Part shown: positions 7,228 through 15,465 of the stretch, piece by piece
Position numbering within the stretch: position 1 is the first letter of the stretch
How the letters are laid out: each line of letters opens with the position of its first letter
Assembly: GCA_022779365.1 (NCBI GenBank)
Contig: JALFSI010000043.1
Span: 1 to 22,856 of the forward strand
DNA: 22,856 nucleotides
Direction of reading: 5' to 3'
Origin: CAG-170 sp022779365
GTDB taxonomy: Bacteria; Bacillota; Clostridia; Oscillospirales; Oscillospiraceae
Notes under the pieces: model-generated
The model's database searches: none
What the model was told of the DNA's origin: nothing
The model's input: only the letters and a program-made list of their open reading frames with translations
Position numbers and translations under genes: made by a program

Positions 7228-8133
7228 TTATGGTTTTGCAGCTTCAAAATATTTGACGGTTTCTGTGCGGTCGTGGGCGATCTGGGCTGCCAGAGCGTCC
7301 ATGGACGAGAAGGCGCGCTCCGGGCGCAGGAAATGGTACAGCCAGACGGCAATTTTTTGACCGTACAGGTCGCCGTCAAAGCCGCACAGGTGCGCCTCCA
7401 AAATGGGGGCGGGCAGACTGCCCGCCGTGGGGTGCACGCCGACGTTTACGACCGCCGGGTAGAGCGTCCCATCCTCCAGCTGCGCCTGCGCGCAGTATAC
7501 GCCGCGCGGCGGCACGAGCACGCCCGCGGGGAACGGGAGGTTCACCGTGGGGAAGCCGATCGCGCCGCCCCGGTGCGCGCCGTGCGCGACCGTGCCGGAG
7601 AGGAGCTGCGCGTGCCCCAAAAGCCGGCGCGCCGCGTCCAGCTCGCCCGCTTGCAGCAGCGCACGGATGCGTGTGGAGCTGACGGGCGCGCCGTCCAGCT
7701 CGACCTTGTCCACAATATCGCAGCCGACACCGCGCGCCGCGCAAAACGCGCGCAGCCGCTCCGCTGTGCCCGCGCCGTGAAAGCCGAAGCGGTGATCCGC
7801 GCCGCACACGACGTGCACCGCACTGAGCTCTGCGAGCAGAAGCGTTTCGATGTAATCCTGCCATGAGCGCTGCATGAACGCGCGGTCAAAATGGCGGACG
7901 AGCACCTCGTCGATGCCGTAAAGCTGCCGCATGAGCCGCGCGCGGTCAGCGGGCGTGCTGATGAGCGCGACGGGTGCGCCGGAGATGACCTGCGCCGGGG
8001 GCGCGTCAAACGTCAGCGCCGCCGCCGTGCAGCCGAGGCGGTCCGCGACCTGCCGCGTGCGGCGCAGAAGCGCGCCGTGCCCGATGTGCACGCCGTCAAA
8101 AAAGCCGAGCGCGAGGACGCGTTTTGTCTGCAA
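7228..8133 (-). CDS. ribF: Bifunctional riboflavin kinase / FMN adenylyltransferase
   Basis: RibF phosphorylates riboflavin to FMN and then adenylates it to FAD in the cytosol. The protein has 301 residues, the usual size. The N-terminal adenylyltransferase half shows GFFDGVHIGH at 10-19 (HxGH-type nucleotide site) and SSTRIR at 152-157. The C-terminal kinase half shows GFPTVNL at 193-199. The start is TTG at 8131-8133, with GAGGTG about 7 nt upstream inside the end of truB and no better in-frame ATG before the first motif. One base separates it from the truB stop. It is the last gene of the operon, as is usual for truB-ribF in Firmicutes. Confidence 0.95.
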   Translation of the reverse strand: MQTKRVLALGFFDGVHIGHGALLRRTRQVADRLGCTAAALTFDAPPAQVISGAPVALISTPADRARLMRQLYGIDEVLVRHFDRAFMQRSWQDYIETLLLAELSAVHVVCGADHRFGFHGAGTAERLRAFCAARGVGCDIVDKVELDGAPVSSTRIRALLQAGELDAARRLLGHAQLLSGTVAHGAHRGGAIGFPTVNLPFPAGVLVPPRGVYCAQAQLEDGTLYPAVVNVGVHPTAGSLPAPILEAHLCGFDGDLYGQKIAVWLYHFLRPERAFSSMDALAAQIAHDRTETVKYFEAAKP

Positions 8134-8134
8134 C

Positions 8135-9013
8135 CTACTTCACCTCAAAAAAGCTCTTGACCGTATGCAGCACGCCGCTCTCGCAGCGCGCCAGCGCGAG
8201 AAATTCGCCGGTCTCCGTGTATACGCGGCACAGACCGTCTGCAAACGAGCGGTCTGCTACATCCGCGCCGTTGCGGATGCGCGCCGCCTGCCCCAGCGTG
8301 ACGATACACGCCGGATGCGCCGCGAACAGCGCGTCCACGGGCATTAAAAGCGCCTGCGGGTCGTGCGCCTGCGCGTAGGCAAGCAGCGACTGCATCGTGA
8401 CCGCCTGCGACAGGTCGAATGCGCCCGCGCGCGTGCGCCGCAGGCTCTGCATGCAGCCGCCGCAGCCAAGCAGCGCGCCGATGTCGTGGCAGAGCGTGCG
8501 CACATACGTCCCCTTGGAGCAGTGCACGCGCAGCGTCCACAGATCGTCCGCGCCGTCCAAAACTTCCAGCGCGTGGATGGTGATCCGGCGCGCGGGGCGC
8601 TCGACCTCCTTGCCGCGCCGTGCCAGCTCATAGAGCTTGCGCCCGCCGATCTTCACGGCGGAGTACATGGGCGGGATCTGGTCGAGCTCGCCCGTGAAAT
8701 GCGCCAGCGCTGCCTCGAGCGCCTCGCGCGTGACGTGCGCCTCCTGCTGCGACAGGACGTTTCCGCAAATATCCTGCGTGTCGGTCACGACGCCCAGGCG
8801 CAGCCCGGCGACGTATTCCTTATCCGCCGATTCCAGAAACTGCGCCGCGCGCGTCGCTCTGCCCACAAAAATGGGCAAAACGCCCGTCGCCATGGGGTCG
8901 AGCGTGCCGCCGTGCCCGACGCGCTTTTCATGAAACACGCCGCGCAGCTTCGCCGCCACGTCCTGACTGGTCCAGCCGGCGGGCTTGTCCACTACAAAAA
9001 TGCCGTTTGCCAT
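8135..9013 (-). CDS. truB: tRNA pseudouridine(55) synthase
   Basis: TruB converts U55 of the tRNA T-loop to pseudouridine. The 292-residue protein begins MANGIFVVDKPAGWTS, a typical TruB N-terminus. The catalytic Asp is D39 in GHGGTLDPMATGVLP (34-48). A C-terminal extension of about 70 residues corresponds to the PUA-like domain of many TruB proteins. The start ATG 9013 is preceded by TGAGGA, which overlaps the stop of the DHH gene 7 bp upstream; the reading frame extends to 9130, but that part is antisense-like sequence inside the DHH gene. Confidence 0.95.
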   Translation of the reverse strand: MANGIFVVDKPAGWTSQDVAAKLRGVFHEKRVGHGGTLDPMATGVLPIFVGRATRAAQFLESADKEYVAGLRLGVVTDTQDICGNVLSQQEAHVTREALEAALAHFTGELDQIPPMYSAVKIGGRKLYELARRGKEVERPARRITIHALEVLDGADDLWTLRVHCSKGTYVRTLCHDIGALLGCGGCMQSLRRTRAGAFDLSQAVTMQSLLAYAQAHDPQALLMPVDALFAAHPACIVTLGQAARIRNGADVADRSFADGLCRVYTETGEFLALARCESGVLHTVKSFFEVK

Positions 9014-9020
9014 ATCGTCC

Positions 9021-9971
9021 TCAAAGCTGGACTCCACTGCGGCGCAGCACGTCCAGGATCGCCGCCCTTGCCGCGTCGATGCCGCCCGCGACCGAGCAGC
9101 CTGCCGCCGCCGCGTGACCGCCGCCGCCAAGCTCGCGGCAGAGCGCCGCCGCGTCGTAGCCGGGGCCGGTGCGGAGCGAAATTTTGCCCATGCCGCCCTC
9201 GACCTCGCGGATCATGATGCCGATCTCCACACCCTCGATGGAGCGGGCGAAGCCGGAGATGGAGTCAATATCGTCCTCACTGATATGCAGCTCCGAAAGC
9301 CACGCCTTTGGCAGCGTGCAGATGCCGACCGCACCGTTTGCGTACAGCTCCACGCTGCCGGTCAGCCGCGCCTCCAATTGCAGGCGCGCAAAGCTCTTGG
9401 TGTCAAAAAAGAGCTTGTTGATGGGCGCGATGTCCGCGCCGCAGTCAATGAGCTCCGCCGCCACGCGCAGGGTGTTGCCCGTGACGTTGGAGTAGCGGAA
9501 GCAGCCGGTGTCGGTGGAGATGGCGATATACAGCGCGTCCGCCGTTTCGCGGTCGGGCTGCACGCCGAGCTCGGACAAAAGCCCGTAGATGATCTCGCCG
9601 CACGCGGCGCGCTCCGCCTCCAAAAGGCAGCGCTGCGCGGTGAGCGAGTGGCTGCCGTGGTGGTCGATGGCGAGCTGGATGCGCCCAGACGCGTCCTCCG
9701 CGCCGAAGGGCAGCAGCTTGTCTGCCGCCAGATCGACGCTGATGAGCGTATCGTCCGGGAACACGCCGCCGCGCGTCAGCCCCGCCAGATACGGGGCAAA
9801 ACGGGCGGTAAACTGCGGGTTCTCATAAATGACCGCCGATTTACCGAGCCTGCGCAGCGTGCGGCAGAGCGCGATCGCGCAGCCGCAGGTATCGCCGTCG
9901 GGACGGCGGTGCGTGAGAATGACGTAGTTGTCGTGCGCCTTTAAAAACGCGGCAGCCTCACTGCGCGTCAT
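9021..9971 (-). CDS. nrnA: DHH/DHHA1 phosphoesterase, NrnA-type oligoribonuclease / pAp phosphatase
   Basis: NrnA family enzymes degrade 2-5 nt RNA and dephosphorylate pAp. This 316-residue cytosolic protein has RPDGD at 23-27 and DHH at 103-105 as Mn-binding motifs, and the DHHA1 substrate motif GGGGHAAAAG near the C-terminus. Motif I reads HRRPDGDTCGC where family members usually have PDGDAxGS; all metal ligands are kept. The start is ATG 9971, preceded by GGTGAG; a GTG at 9980 is an alternative adding three residues. It overlaps the end of rbfA by 14 bp, implying translational coupling. Its place between rbfA and truB is the standard Firmicutes order. Confidence 0.9.
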   Translation of the reverse strand: MTRSEAAAFLKAHDNYVILTHRRPDGDTCGCAIALCRTLRRLGKSAVIYENPQFTARFAPYLAGLTRGGVFPDDTLISVDLAADKLLPFGAEDASGRIQLAIDHHGSHSLTAQRCLLEAERAACGEIIYGLLSELGVQPDRETADALYIAISTDTGCFRYSNVTGNTLRVAAELIDCGADIAPINKLFFDTKSFARLQLEARLTGSVELYANGAVGICTLPKAWLSELHISEDDIDSISGFARSIEGVEIGIMIREVEGGMGKISLRTGPGYDAAALCRELGGGGHAAAAGCSVAGGIDAARAAILDVLRRSGVQL

Positions 9972-10335
9972 CGTTCTCACCGTCCTGACTGTTCTCCTCG
10001 CGGCTGAGCTTGCTCAACAGGTCGTACATATGCGCGCCGTATTTGAGCGAATCATCCTCCTCCAGCACGAGCTCCGGCGTATAGCGCAGCTGCAAACGGC
10101 TGCCGAGCTCGCGCCGCAGCCAGCCGCTCGCGGAGCGCAGCCCGCGCATGGCGTCCTTGCTGCGCGCCTCGTCGAGCACGCTGATATAGACCTTGGCATA
10201 GCGCAGGTCGGGCGTGGTATCCACGCGCGTGATGGAGATGAGCGTCTGCACGCGCGGGTCTTTGAGCTGCCGGATCAGCTCCGCCAGCTCCCGCTGGATC
10301 TCCTCATTGATCCTGCCGATTCTGTTGGATGGCAT
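9958..10335 (-). CDS. rbfA: 30S ribosome-binding factor A
   Basis: RbfA binds the 30S subunit during late maturation of the 16S 5' region. The 125-residue protein shows the family N-terminus (RIGRINEEIQRELAELI), the KH-like core with DLRYAKVYISVL, and the helical segment after it. Length is typical; the acidic tail (ENSQDGENDD) is unremarkable. ATG 10335 has a strong GAAGGAGG 7 nt upstream. Unlike the tight spacing elsewhere in the operon, 181 bp separate it from infB; that gap holds a repeat and a likely internal promoter. Confidence 0.93.
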   Translation of the reverse strand: MPSNRIGRINEEIQRELAELIRQLKDPRVQTLISITRVDTTPDLRYAKVYISVLDEARSKDAMRGLRSASGWLRRELGSRLQLRYTPELVLEEDDSLKYGAHMYDLLSKLSREENSQDGENDDAQ

Positions 10336-10364
10336 AAAACGCCTCCTTCGGAAAAGTAAAAGTA

Positions 10365-10393
10365 ATTATAAAACCGCACAAAAAACCGCGCAA
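10365..10393 (-). promoter_or_regulatory. Internal promoter for rbfA-nrnA-truB-ribF
   Basis: On the minus strand TTGCGC (10393-10388) and a perfect TATAAT (10370-10365) are 17 bp apart. Transcription would begin near 10358, about 23 nt before the rbfA start. The -35 box touches the edge of the hairpin repeat next door. Confidence 0.55.
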
Positions 10394-10510
10394 AGGCTTC
10401 CCTTGGTGACCAAGGGAAGCTGTCGCCAAAGGCGACTGAGAGGGTATTCATTACTGAGCCGCTCCGTCCTTCGCTGCGCTCGGACACCTCCCCCAAAGGG
10501 GGAGGCAAGG
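10394..10510. repeat. Composite palindromic repeat between infB and rbfA
   Basis: This intergenic element is built from consecutive hairpins: an 11-bp perfect stem at 10396-10406/10410-10420, GTCGCC/GGCGAC at 10422-10436, a GTCC/GGAC stem near 10466-10485, and CTCCCCC/GGGGGAG at 10488-10504. Its last 49 bp (10462-10510) are identical to 18118-18166. It resembles a miniature non-autonomous mobile or REP-like element. Transcribed as part of the operon, it would place strong hairpins in the infB-rbfA mRNA. Confidence 0.75.
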
Positions 10511-10516
10511 GGCGGT

Positions 10517-12877
10517 TTAGTTTTTAATTTGCTCCATCACGAAGCACTCGAAGACGTCGCCTTCCTTGATGTCGTTGAACTTGTCGATGGACATACCGCA
10601 TTCGTAGTTCTGTGCGACTTCCTTGACGGAGTCTTTGAAGCGCTGGAGCGAGCCGAGTACGCCTTCGTGGATGACCACGTTGTCACGCAGCACGCGCACC
10701 TGCGCGTCGCGCGTGATCTTGCCGTCCTTCACATAGCAGCCCGCGACCGTGCCGACGGACGAGACCTTGTAGGTCTGGCGCACCTCGGCATGGCCGATGA
10801 TGACCTCGTGGAACTTCGGCGCGAGCATACCCTTCATGGCATCGCCGATCTCGTTGATGGCATCATAGATGACGCGGTACATCCGCATATCGACCTTGTC
10901 GCGCTTGGCAGCCGCCTGCGCCTGATCGTTCGGGCGGACATTGAAGCCGACCACGATGGCGTTGGACGTGGAGGCGAGCAGAATATCAGACTCGTTGATC
11001 GCGCCGACGCCCGCGTGGATGACCTTGACGCGGACTTCTTCATTCGAGAGCTTTTCAAGCGATGCCTTGACCGCCTCGGCAGAGCCCTGCACGTCCGCCT
11101 TGACGATGAGGTTCAGCTCCTTCATCTCGCCCTCCTTGAGCTTGGAGAACAGGCTTTCGAGCGTGACCTTCTGGTTGAGCTTGTTGAGATCGTCCTTGAT
11201 CTTCTGCTTGCGCTGCTCCACGAGCTGGCGCGCCATACGCTCATCGGCGACGACGTTAAATTCATCGCCCGGCGCGGGCACCTCCGTCAGACCCGTGATC
11301 TCCACCGGGATGGACGGACCGGCGGTCTTGACCTGCTGACCCTTGTCGTTCGTCATCACGCGCACACGACCGACCGCCGTGCCCGCGATGATGAGGTCGC
11401 TCTGCCGCAGCGTGCCGTTCTGCACGAGCAGCGTTGCGATCGGGCCGCGGGTCTTATCCAGCCGCGCCTCAATGACCGTGCCCTTACCGGCGCGGTTGGG
11501 ATTCGCCTTGAGCTCCTGCATTTCGGCGGTGAGCAGGACGGTCTCGAGAAGATCGTCGATGCCCTCGCCGGTCTTGGCGGAAATTTTGCACACCTCGGTC
11601 TCGCCGCCCCACTCGGCGGGGGTCAGACCGTGCTCGGTGAGCTGGGTGAGGATACGGTCAGGATTCGCGCCGTGCTTATCCATCTTGTTGACGGCGACGA
11701 TGATGGGAATTTCCGCCGCCTTGGCGTGGTTGATGGCTTCGATGGTCTGCGGCATGATGCCGTCATCCGCCGCCACGACCAGGATGGCGATGTCGGTGCA
11801 CATCGCGCCGCGCGCGCGCATTTCGGTAAATGCGGCGTGACCCGGCGTATCGAGGAAGGTGATGGGCTGACCGTTTACCTTCACGGTATACGCGCCGATG
11901 TGCTGCGTGATGCCGCCCGCTTCGCCCGCGGCGACCTTGGCGTGGCGCACATAGTCCAGCAGCGACGTTTTGCCGTGATCGACGTGACCCATGACCACCA
12001 CGACCGGCGGACGGGCGACGAGCTCGTCGGCGGTATCCTGATGATCGTCAAACAGCTTTTCCTCGATCGACACCACGACCTCGCGCTCGACCTTGCAGCC
12101 AAGCTCGGTGGCGACAAATTCGGCGGTGTCAAAGTCGATGGTCTGGTTGACCGTCGCCATCACGCCGTTGCGCATGAGGCACTTGATGACCTCGACCGCC
12201 GTCTTTTTCATGCGGGAGGCAAGCTCGCCGACGGTGATCTCGTCGGGAATTTTGACGAGCGTGGGCGCTTTTTTGGCGATCTCAAGCTGCAGACGGCGCA
12301 TCTTTTCCTGCTCCTCGGAGCGGGACTTGCTGCCGAAGCGGCGTGCCTGCTGCTGCTTTTTGTTCTTGCTGCCGATCTTCTGCTTGCCGCTCTGATAATT
12401 CTGCACGCGCTCGGAGACGAGCGAATCGACACGGTCGTCATAGCGGTCGGCATTGACCGTGACGGCGCTGGTGTCGATGACGCGGCGCTCGCGCTTGCGC
12501 TCCGGCTGCGCCGGGGCAGCGGGCTTTGCGGAGGGCTGCTGCGCGGCAGGCTTCTGCTGCTGCGCGGACGCGGGCTTTGCGCCCTGCTGCGTTTTAGGTG
12601 CGGCAGCCTGCGCGGGGGCAGGCACGCTCTTGGGCGCTTCCGCTGCCTTTTCCGGCGTCTTGGGCGCGGGCGCGACGGCAAAGACCTCCTCCAGCGAGGC
12701 GATCTGGTGCGTCTGCGTCAGATAGTCGAATACCACGTTGAGCTGCTCCTCCGAGAGATTCTGGGAGCTGCTCTTGGGCTTCGGGAAAAATTTCCCCACG
12801 ACTTCGATGACGTCCTTTGCCGGCATGGCAAAATCGTCCGCGACTTCTTTGATCTTGTACTTCACTTCTATACTCAT
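10517..12877 (-). CDS. infB: Translation initiation factor IF-2
   Basis: IF-2 is the GTPase that places fMet-tRNA on the 30S subunit and promotes subunit joining. The protein has 786 residues. An IF2_N module lies at about 1-60, followed by a low-complexity Ala/Pro/Gln/Lys linker (70-130) and a second IF2_N-like module (about 205-260). The GTPase shows GHVDHGKT at 297-304, DTPGHAAF at 343-350 and NKMD at 397-400, with SAKTGEG further on. Domains II to IV complete the C-terminus. ATG 12877 is preceded by GGAGGTGG and sits 13 bp after the ylxQ stop. Confidence 0.98.
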   Translation of the reverse strand: MSIEVKYKIKEVADDFAMPAKDVIEVVGKFFPKPKSSSQNLSEEQLNVVFDYLTQTHQIASLEEVFAVAPAPKTPEKAAEAPKSVPAPAQAAAPKTQQGAKPASAQQQKPAAQQPSAKPAAPAQPERKRERRVIDTSAVTVNADRYDDRVDSLVSERVQNYQSGKQKIGSKNKKQQQARRFGSKSRSEEQEKMRRLQLEIAKKAPTLVKIPDEITVGELASRMKKTAVEVIKCLMRNGVMATVNQTIDFDTAEFVATELGCKVEREVVVSIEEKLFDDHQDTADELVARPPVVVVMGHVDHGKTSLLDYVRHAKVAAGEAGGITQHIGAYTVKVNGQPITFLDTPGHAAFTEMRARGAMCTDIAILVVAADDGIMPQTIEAINHAKAAEIPIIVAVNKMDKHGANPDRILTQLTEHGLTPAEWGGETEVCKISAKTGEGIDDLLETVLLTAEMQELKANPNRAGKGTVIEARLDKTRGPIATLLVQNGTLRQSDLIIAGTAVGRVRVMTNDKGQQVKTAGPSIPVEITGLTEVPAPGDEFNVVADERMARQLVEQRKQKIKDDLNKLNQKVTLESLFSKLKEGEMKELNLIVKADVQGSAEAVKASLEKLSNEEVRVKVIHAGVGAINESDILLASTSNAIVVGFNVRPNDQAQAAAKRDKVDMRMYRVIYDAINEIGDAMKGMLAPKFHEVIIGHAEVRQTYKVSSVGTVAGCYVKDGKITRDAQVRVLRDNVVIHEGVLGSLQRFKDSVKEVAQNYECGMSIDKFNDIKEGDVFECFVMEQIKN

Positions 12878-12890
12878 ACAGCCACCTCCG

Positions 12891-13313
12891 TTACTTTTTT
12901 CCGTGTTTGACGTTGCTGCGGTGCGCGCGCGCTTCGTCGCGCCGCCTGCGCATCCGCCCGTCGAGCTGCTGCATCTGCGGCAGCAGCGCCGCCGCGTCCG
13001 GGCAGTCCTCCATCGCCTGTAAGAGCGAGACGGCAAAGCCCGTGTCGCTCAGCGCGCACAGCGCGCAGGCATTGCAGCCCAGGGCGCTTCCCAGCTCATC
13101 CTTTGTGACCGGCGCGACGAGCAGCGGTGTATTTTTGCCGCGGCAGAGATTTTCTGCCCGCCGCAGCGTGTGCTCGCCTGCATCGCTCGCCAGCAGCACC
13201 AGCCGTGCCTTGCCGCTGCGGCAGAGGATCACGACCGGCTCTTCGCCCGCCTCCAGCCGCCGCGCGTGCCGCGCCAGACCCAAAAGCCGCAGCGCTTTTT
13301 CGTTATTTGCCAT
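12891..13313 (-). CDS. ylxQ: YlxQ, L7Ae/L30e-family RNA-binding protein
   Basis: This 140-residue protein has the L7Ae/L30e fold signature: MANNEKALRLLGLARHARRLEAGEE, then a LVLLASDAGEHTL segment and a GCNACALCALSDTGFAVSLL stretch. The C-terminal 45 residues are basic and Arg/Lys-rich, longer than in short YlxQ proteins, and could add RNA contacts. The family presumably binds a kink-turn RNA; its exact role is not settled. ATG 13313 overlaps the ylxR stop by 11 bp, with GGAGGG 7-8 nt upstream. Its place between ylxR and infB is diagnostic. Confidence 0.88.
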   Translation of the reverse strand: MANNEKALRLLGLARHARRLEAGEEPVVILCRSGKARLVLLASDAGEHTLRRAENLCRGKNTPLLVAPVTKDELGSALGCNACALCALSDTGFAVSLLQAMEDCPDAAALLPQMQQLDGRMRRRRDEARAHRSNVKHGKK

Positions 13314-13578
13314 CCGCTCCGCCCTCCATCTGCGCCTCCAGCGCGTCGTAGATTTCCGGCGGGATGGCGCAGTCAAGACTGCGCTCGAGCGCACGCGACT
13401 TGCGCGCCTGCTTCAGGCACTGCGCGTCGGGGCAGACATACGCGCCGCGCCCGGGCGCTTTGCCGCGAAAGTCCAGCGCGATCTCGCCCTCCGGCGAGCG
13501 CACCACGCGCACCAGCTCTTTTTTTGGCTTCATCGCGCGGCAGCCGGCGCATTGCCGCATGGGGATCTTCTTCTGCAT
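13303..13578 (-). CDS. ylxR: YlxR (DUF448) RNA-binding protein, RnpM type
   Basis: This 91-residue protein has the DUF448 signatures RQCAGCRAMKPKKELVRVVR at 8-27 and GRGAYVC at 43-49. The family has recently been linked to modulation of RNase P (RnpM) and to regulation of gene expression. The cysteines at 10 and 13 are kept, and the length is typical. GGGAGGCG lies 5 nt before ATG 13578. It follows nusA by 30 bp and overlaps ylxQ, so all three are co-expressed. Confidence 0.92.
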   Translation of the reverse strand: MQKKIPMRQCAGCRAMKPKKELVRVVRSPEGEIALDFRGKAPGRGAYVCPDAQCLKQARKSRALERSLDCAIPPEIYDALEAQMEGGADGK

Positions 13579-13608
13579 CCGAACGCCTCCCTCTTCTAAG
13601 ACCGGGGC

Positions 13609-14727
13609 TTATTCCTCAGTGCCCGCGTCCCCGGCGGTCTCTTCCTCCGCCGGCTCTTCTTCGATCGCGGGCAGCTCCTTTGCCTGCGAAACAGACTTGA
13701 TGTCGATCTTATAGCCGGTCAGGCGCGCGGCAAGGCGCGCGTTCTGACCCTCCTTGCCGATGGCAAGCGAGAGCTGATCGTCGGGCACGACCACGCGGCA
13801 CGCCTTGAGCGCGCCGGGCAGCACCGTGACGGACACGACATCCGACGGGCTGAGCGCCGAGGCGACAAACTCGCACGGATCGTCCGACCAGACGACGATG
13901 TCCATCTTTTCACCGTGCAGCTCGTCTACGACCGCGCCGACGCGCGCGCCGCGCGGGCCGACGCACGCGCCCACGGGGTCGATATTCTCTTCCGTCGCCG
14001 CCACGGCGAGCTTCGTGCGCGAGCCTGCCTCGCGGGCGATGGACTTGACCTCCACCAGACCGTCGGCGATCTCGGGCACCTCCAGCTCAAACAGCCGCTT
14101 GACAAGACCCGGATGCGTGCGCGAAACGATGACCTGCGGACCGCGCGTGGAGCGGCGGACCTCCACCACATACACGCGGATGATGTCGCCTTCTTTATAA
14201 TGCTCGCCGCGCACCTGCTCGGAGGCTGCCAGCATAGCGTCGGTCTTATCCTGCCCGCCGCCGATGCGCACGATCATATCGCCGCTCGTCGGCTCGATGC
14301 GCAGCACCGTCGCCGTGAGGATCTCGTGCTCCTTGGACGCGAACGCGTCAAAGACCATGCCGCGCTCGGCTTCCCGGATGCCCTGGATGATGACCTGCTT
14401 GGCGGTCTGTGCGGCGATGCGCCCGAACGCCTGCGTTTTGATCTCGGTGTTCACCAGATCGCCGAGCTGCGCGTGGGGGCTGATCTTATGCGCCGCGTCG
14501 AGCGAAATTTCGGTGGCGGGGGAGATGACGTCGTCCACGACCTCCTTCTGGACGTAGAGCTTCATATCGCCGTCCGACACATCGACGAACACATTGTCGG
14601 TGTAGCCTTCCTTATCCTTTTTATACGCGGCGACCAGCGCCTGCGAGATCTTGTCGATCATATATGCCTGCGGAATGCCCCGCTCCTTTTCAAGCTGCGC
14701 CAGTGCGGAAAAAATTTCGGCGTTCAT
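13609..14727 (-). CDS. nusA: Transcription elongation/termination factor NusA
   Basis: NusA binds RNA polymerase and modulates pausing, termination and antitermination. The 372-residue protein has an N-terminal polymerase-binding domain (MNAEIFSALAQLEKERGI), an S1 domain (about 135-200), and two KH domains containing VGACVGPRGARVGAVV and IGKEGQNARLAARLTGY. It ends in an acidic tail (EEEPAEEETAGD) and lacks the C-terminal AR repeats of enterobacterial NusA, as is normal in Firmicutes. ATG 14727 has GAGGAGG 11 nt upstream; longer in-frame starts upstream lack a binding site and would run into rimP. It lies 19 bp after the rimP stop. Confidence 0.97.
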   Translation of the reverse strand: MNAEIFSALAQLEKERGIPQAYMIDKISQALVAAYKKDKEGYTDNVFVDVSDGDMKLYVQKEVVDDVISPATEISLDAAHKISPHAQLGDLVNTEIKTQAFGRIAAQTAKQVIIQGIREAERGMVFDAFASKEHEILTATVLRIEPTSGDMIVRIGGGQDKTDAMLAASEQVRGEHYKEGDIIRVYVVEVRRSTRGPQVIVSRTHPGLVKRLFELEVPEIADGLVEVKSIAREAGSRTKLAVAATEENIDPVGACVGPRGARVGAVVDELHGEKMDIVVWSDDPCEFVASALSPSDVVSVTVLPGALKACRVVVPDDQLSLAIGKEGQNARLAARLTGYKIDIKSVSQAKELPAIEEEPAEEETAGDAGTEE

Positions 14728-14746
14728 TTTTCCAGTATCCTCCTCG

Positions 14747-15199
14747 TTAAAAATCCACATGAAGCCGCACCATCGCGACCTCGTTTTTTTCAAACCGCTG
14801 CATCCCTGCCGGGGTCTCGATGCTCACCGCGCCGTCTTCATAGCCGCGCAGTGTGCCGGTATGCTCCTTTGCACCGTTTTTGGCGGAATAGAGCCGCACC
14901 GTGACGCTTGCACCCATAAACTGCGCAAAATCGGAGGGGCGTTTGAGCTGCCGCTCCAGACCCGCCGAGCAGACCTCAAAGCTGTAGCTGTCGGGGATGG
15001 GGTCTTTTTCATCCAGGATGGGATCGACCGCGCGCGAGATCGCCTCGCAGTCGGCGATGTCCACGCCGCCCTCCTTGTCGATATACAGCCGCAGAAACCA
15101 CTCGCCGCCCTCGCGGACGTATTCCACGTCCCACAAAGAGCATCCGTGCGCGCGCACGATGGGCTCGGCAAATTCCGCGACCTGCTGTGTGATCTTCAC
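14747..15199 (-). CDS. rimP: Ribosome maturation factor RimP
   Basis: RimP binds early 30S intermediates and aids assembly around S12. The 150-residue protein begins VKITQQVAEFAEPIV and contains LWDVEYVREGGEWFLRLYIDKEGG and DCEAISRAVDPILD, typical of the family's N-terminal domain, followed by the SH3-like C-terminal domain. The start is GTG 15199, with AAAGGA 7-8 nt upstream. An in-frame extension to 15244 would run through the leader terminator hairpin and has no binding site. It is the first gene of the nine-gene operon. Confidence 0.94.
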   Translation of the reverse strand: MKITQQVAEFAEPIVRAHGCSLWDVEYVREGGEWFLRLYIDKEGGVDIADCEAISRAVDPILDEKDPIPDSYSFEVCSAGLERQLKRPSDFAQFMGASVTVRLYSAKNGAKEHTGTLRGYEDGAVSIETPAGMQRFEKNEVAMVRLHVDF

Positions 15200-15214
15200 A
15201 AAACCATCCTTTCT

Positions 15215-15247
15215 CACAAAAAAGAGTGGGGACCAAATCCCCACTCT
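15215..15247 (-). terminator. Terminator/attenuator in the rimP-nusA leader
   Basis: On the minus strand a perfect 10-bp stem (15247-15238 with 15232-15223) around a 5-nt loop is followed by six T. It lies between the promoter at 15275-15303 and the rimP start at 15199, so every operon transcript must read through it. About 20 nt of leader precede it, too little for a large antiterminator. NusA-stimulated termination at such a site would make nusA self-limiting, as I recall being reported for B. subtilis. Confidence 0.75.
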
Positions 15248-15274
15248 CCAGTAAACTACGATCAGAACGTCCGG

Positions 15275-15303
15275 ATTATATCATCTATATATGGAAAATG
15301 CAA
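15275..15303 (-). promoter_or_regulatory. Main promoter of the rimP-nusA-infB-ribF operon
   Basis: On the minus strand TTGCAT (15303-15298) and a perfect TATAAT (15280-15275) are separated by 17 bp. Transcription would start near 15268 and produce a leader of about 70 nt that contains the terminator hairpin. Confidence 0.8.
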
Positions 15304-15424
15304 GTGATTTATGAAAAAAAGCGCGGCAAATGTCCAAAAATTTTCCCGTTTTTCGGAAAATGGCGCTCTCGGCGCGGGAACTGCAAAAAAATCCGCCCGC
15401 GGACTGTAAAAATCCGGCGCGGTA

Positions 15425-15433
15425 TGCTATACT
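15425..15433 (+). promoter_or_regulatory. Extended -10 promoter of the membrane protein/phosphoglucomutase pair
   Basis: TGCTATACT is an extended -10 element (TGN followed by TATACT at 15428-15433). The hexamer 17 bp upstream (TGTAAA, 15405-15410) is a poor -35 box, which fits an extended -10 promoter. Transcription would begin near 15440, about 26 nt before the start codon. It diverges from the rimP promoter. Confidence 0.5.
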
Positions 15434-15465
15434 GGGTATCAAGAATATGGCGTGGAGGCAGAAGT

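Noticed and set aside
10214..12910. An 898-codon plus-strand open frame
   Set aside because: It lies antisense to infB and rbfA, whose motifs are unmistakable. Its translation is low-complexity Arg/Leu/Asp-rich without domains; long antisense frames are expected at this GC content.
13170..13700. Plus-strand frames of up to 230 codons opposite ylxR/ylxQ
   Set aside because: Each is antisense to a recognised operon gene and has Ala/Arg/Pro-rich shadow composition.
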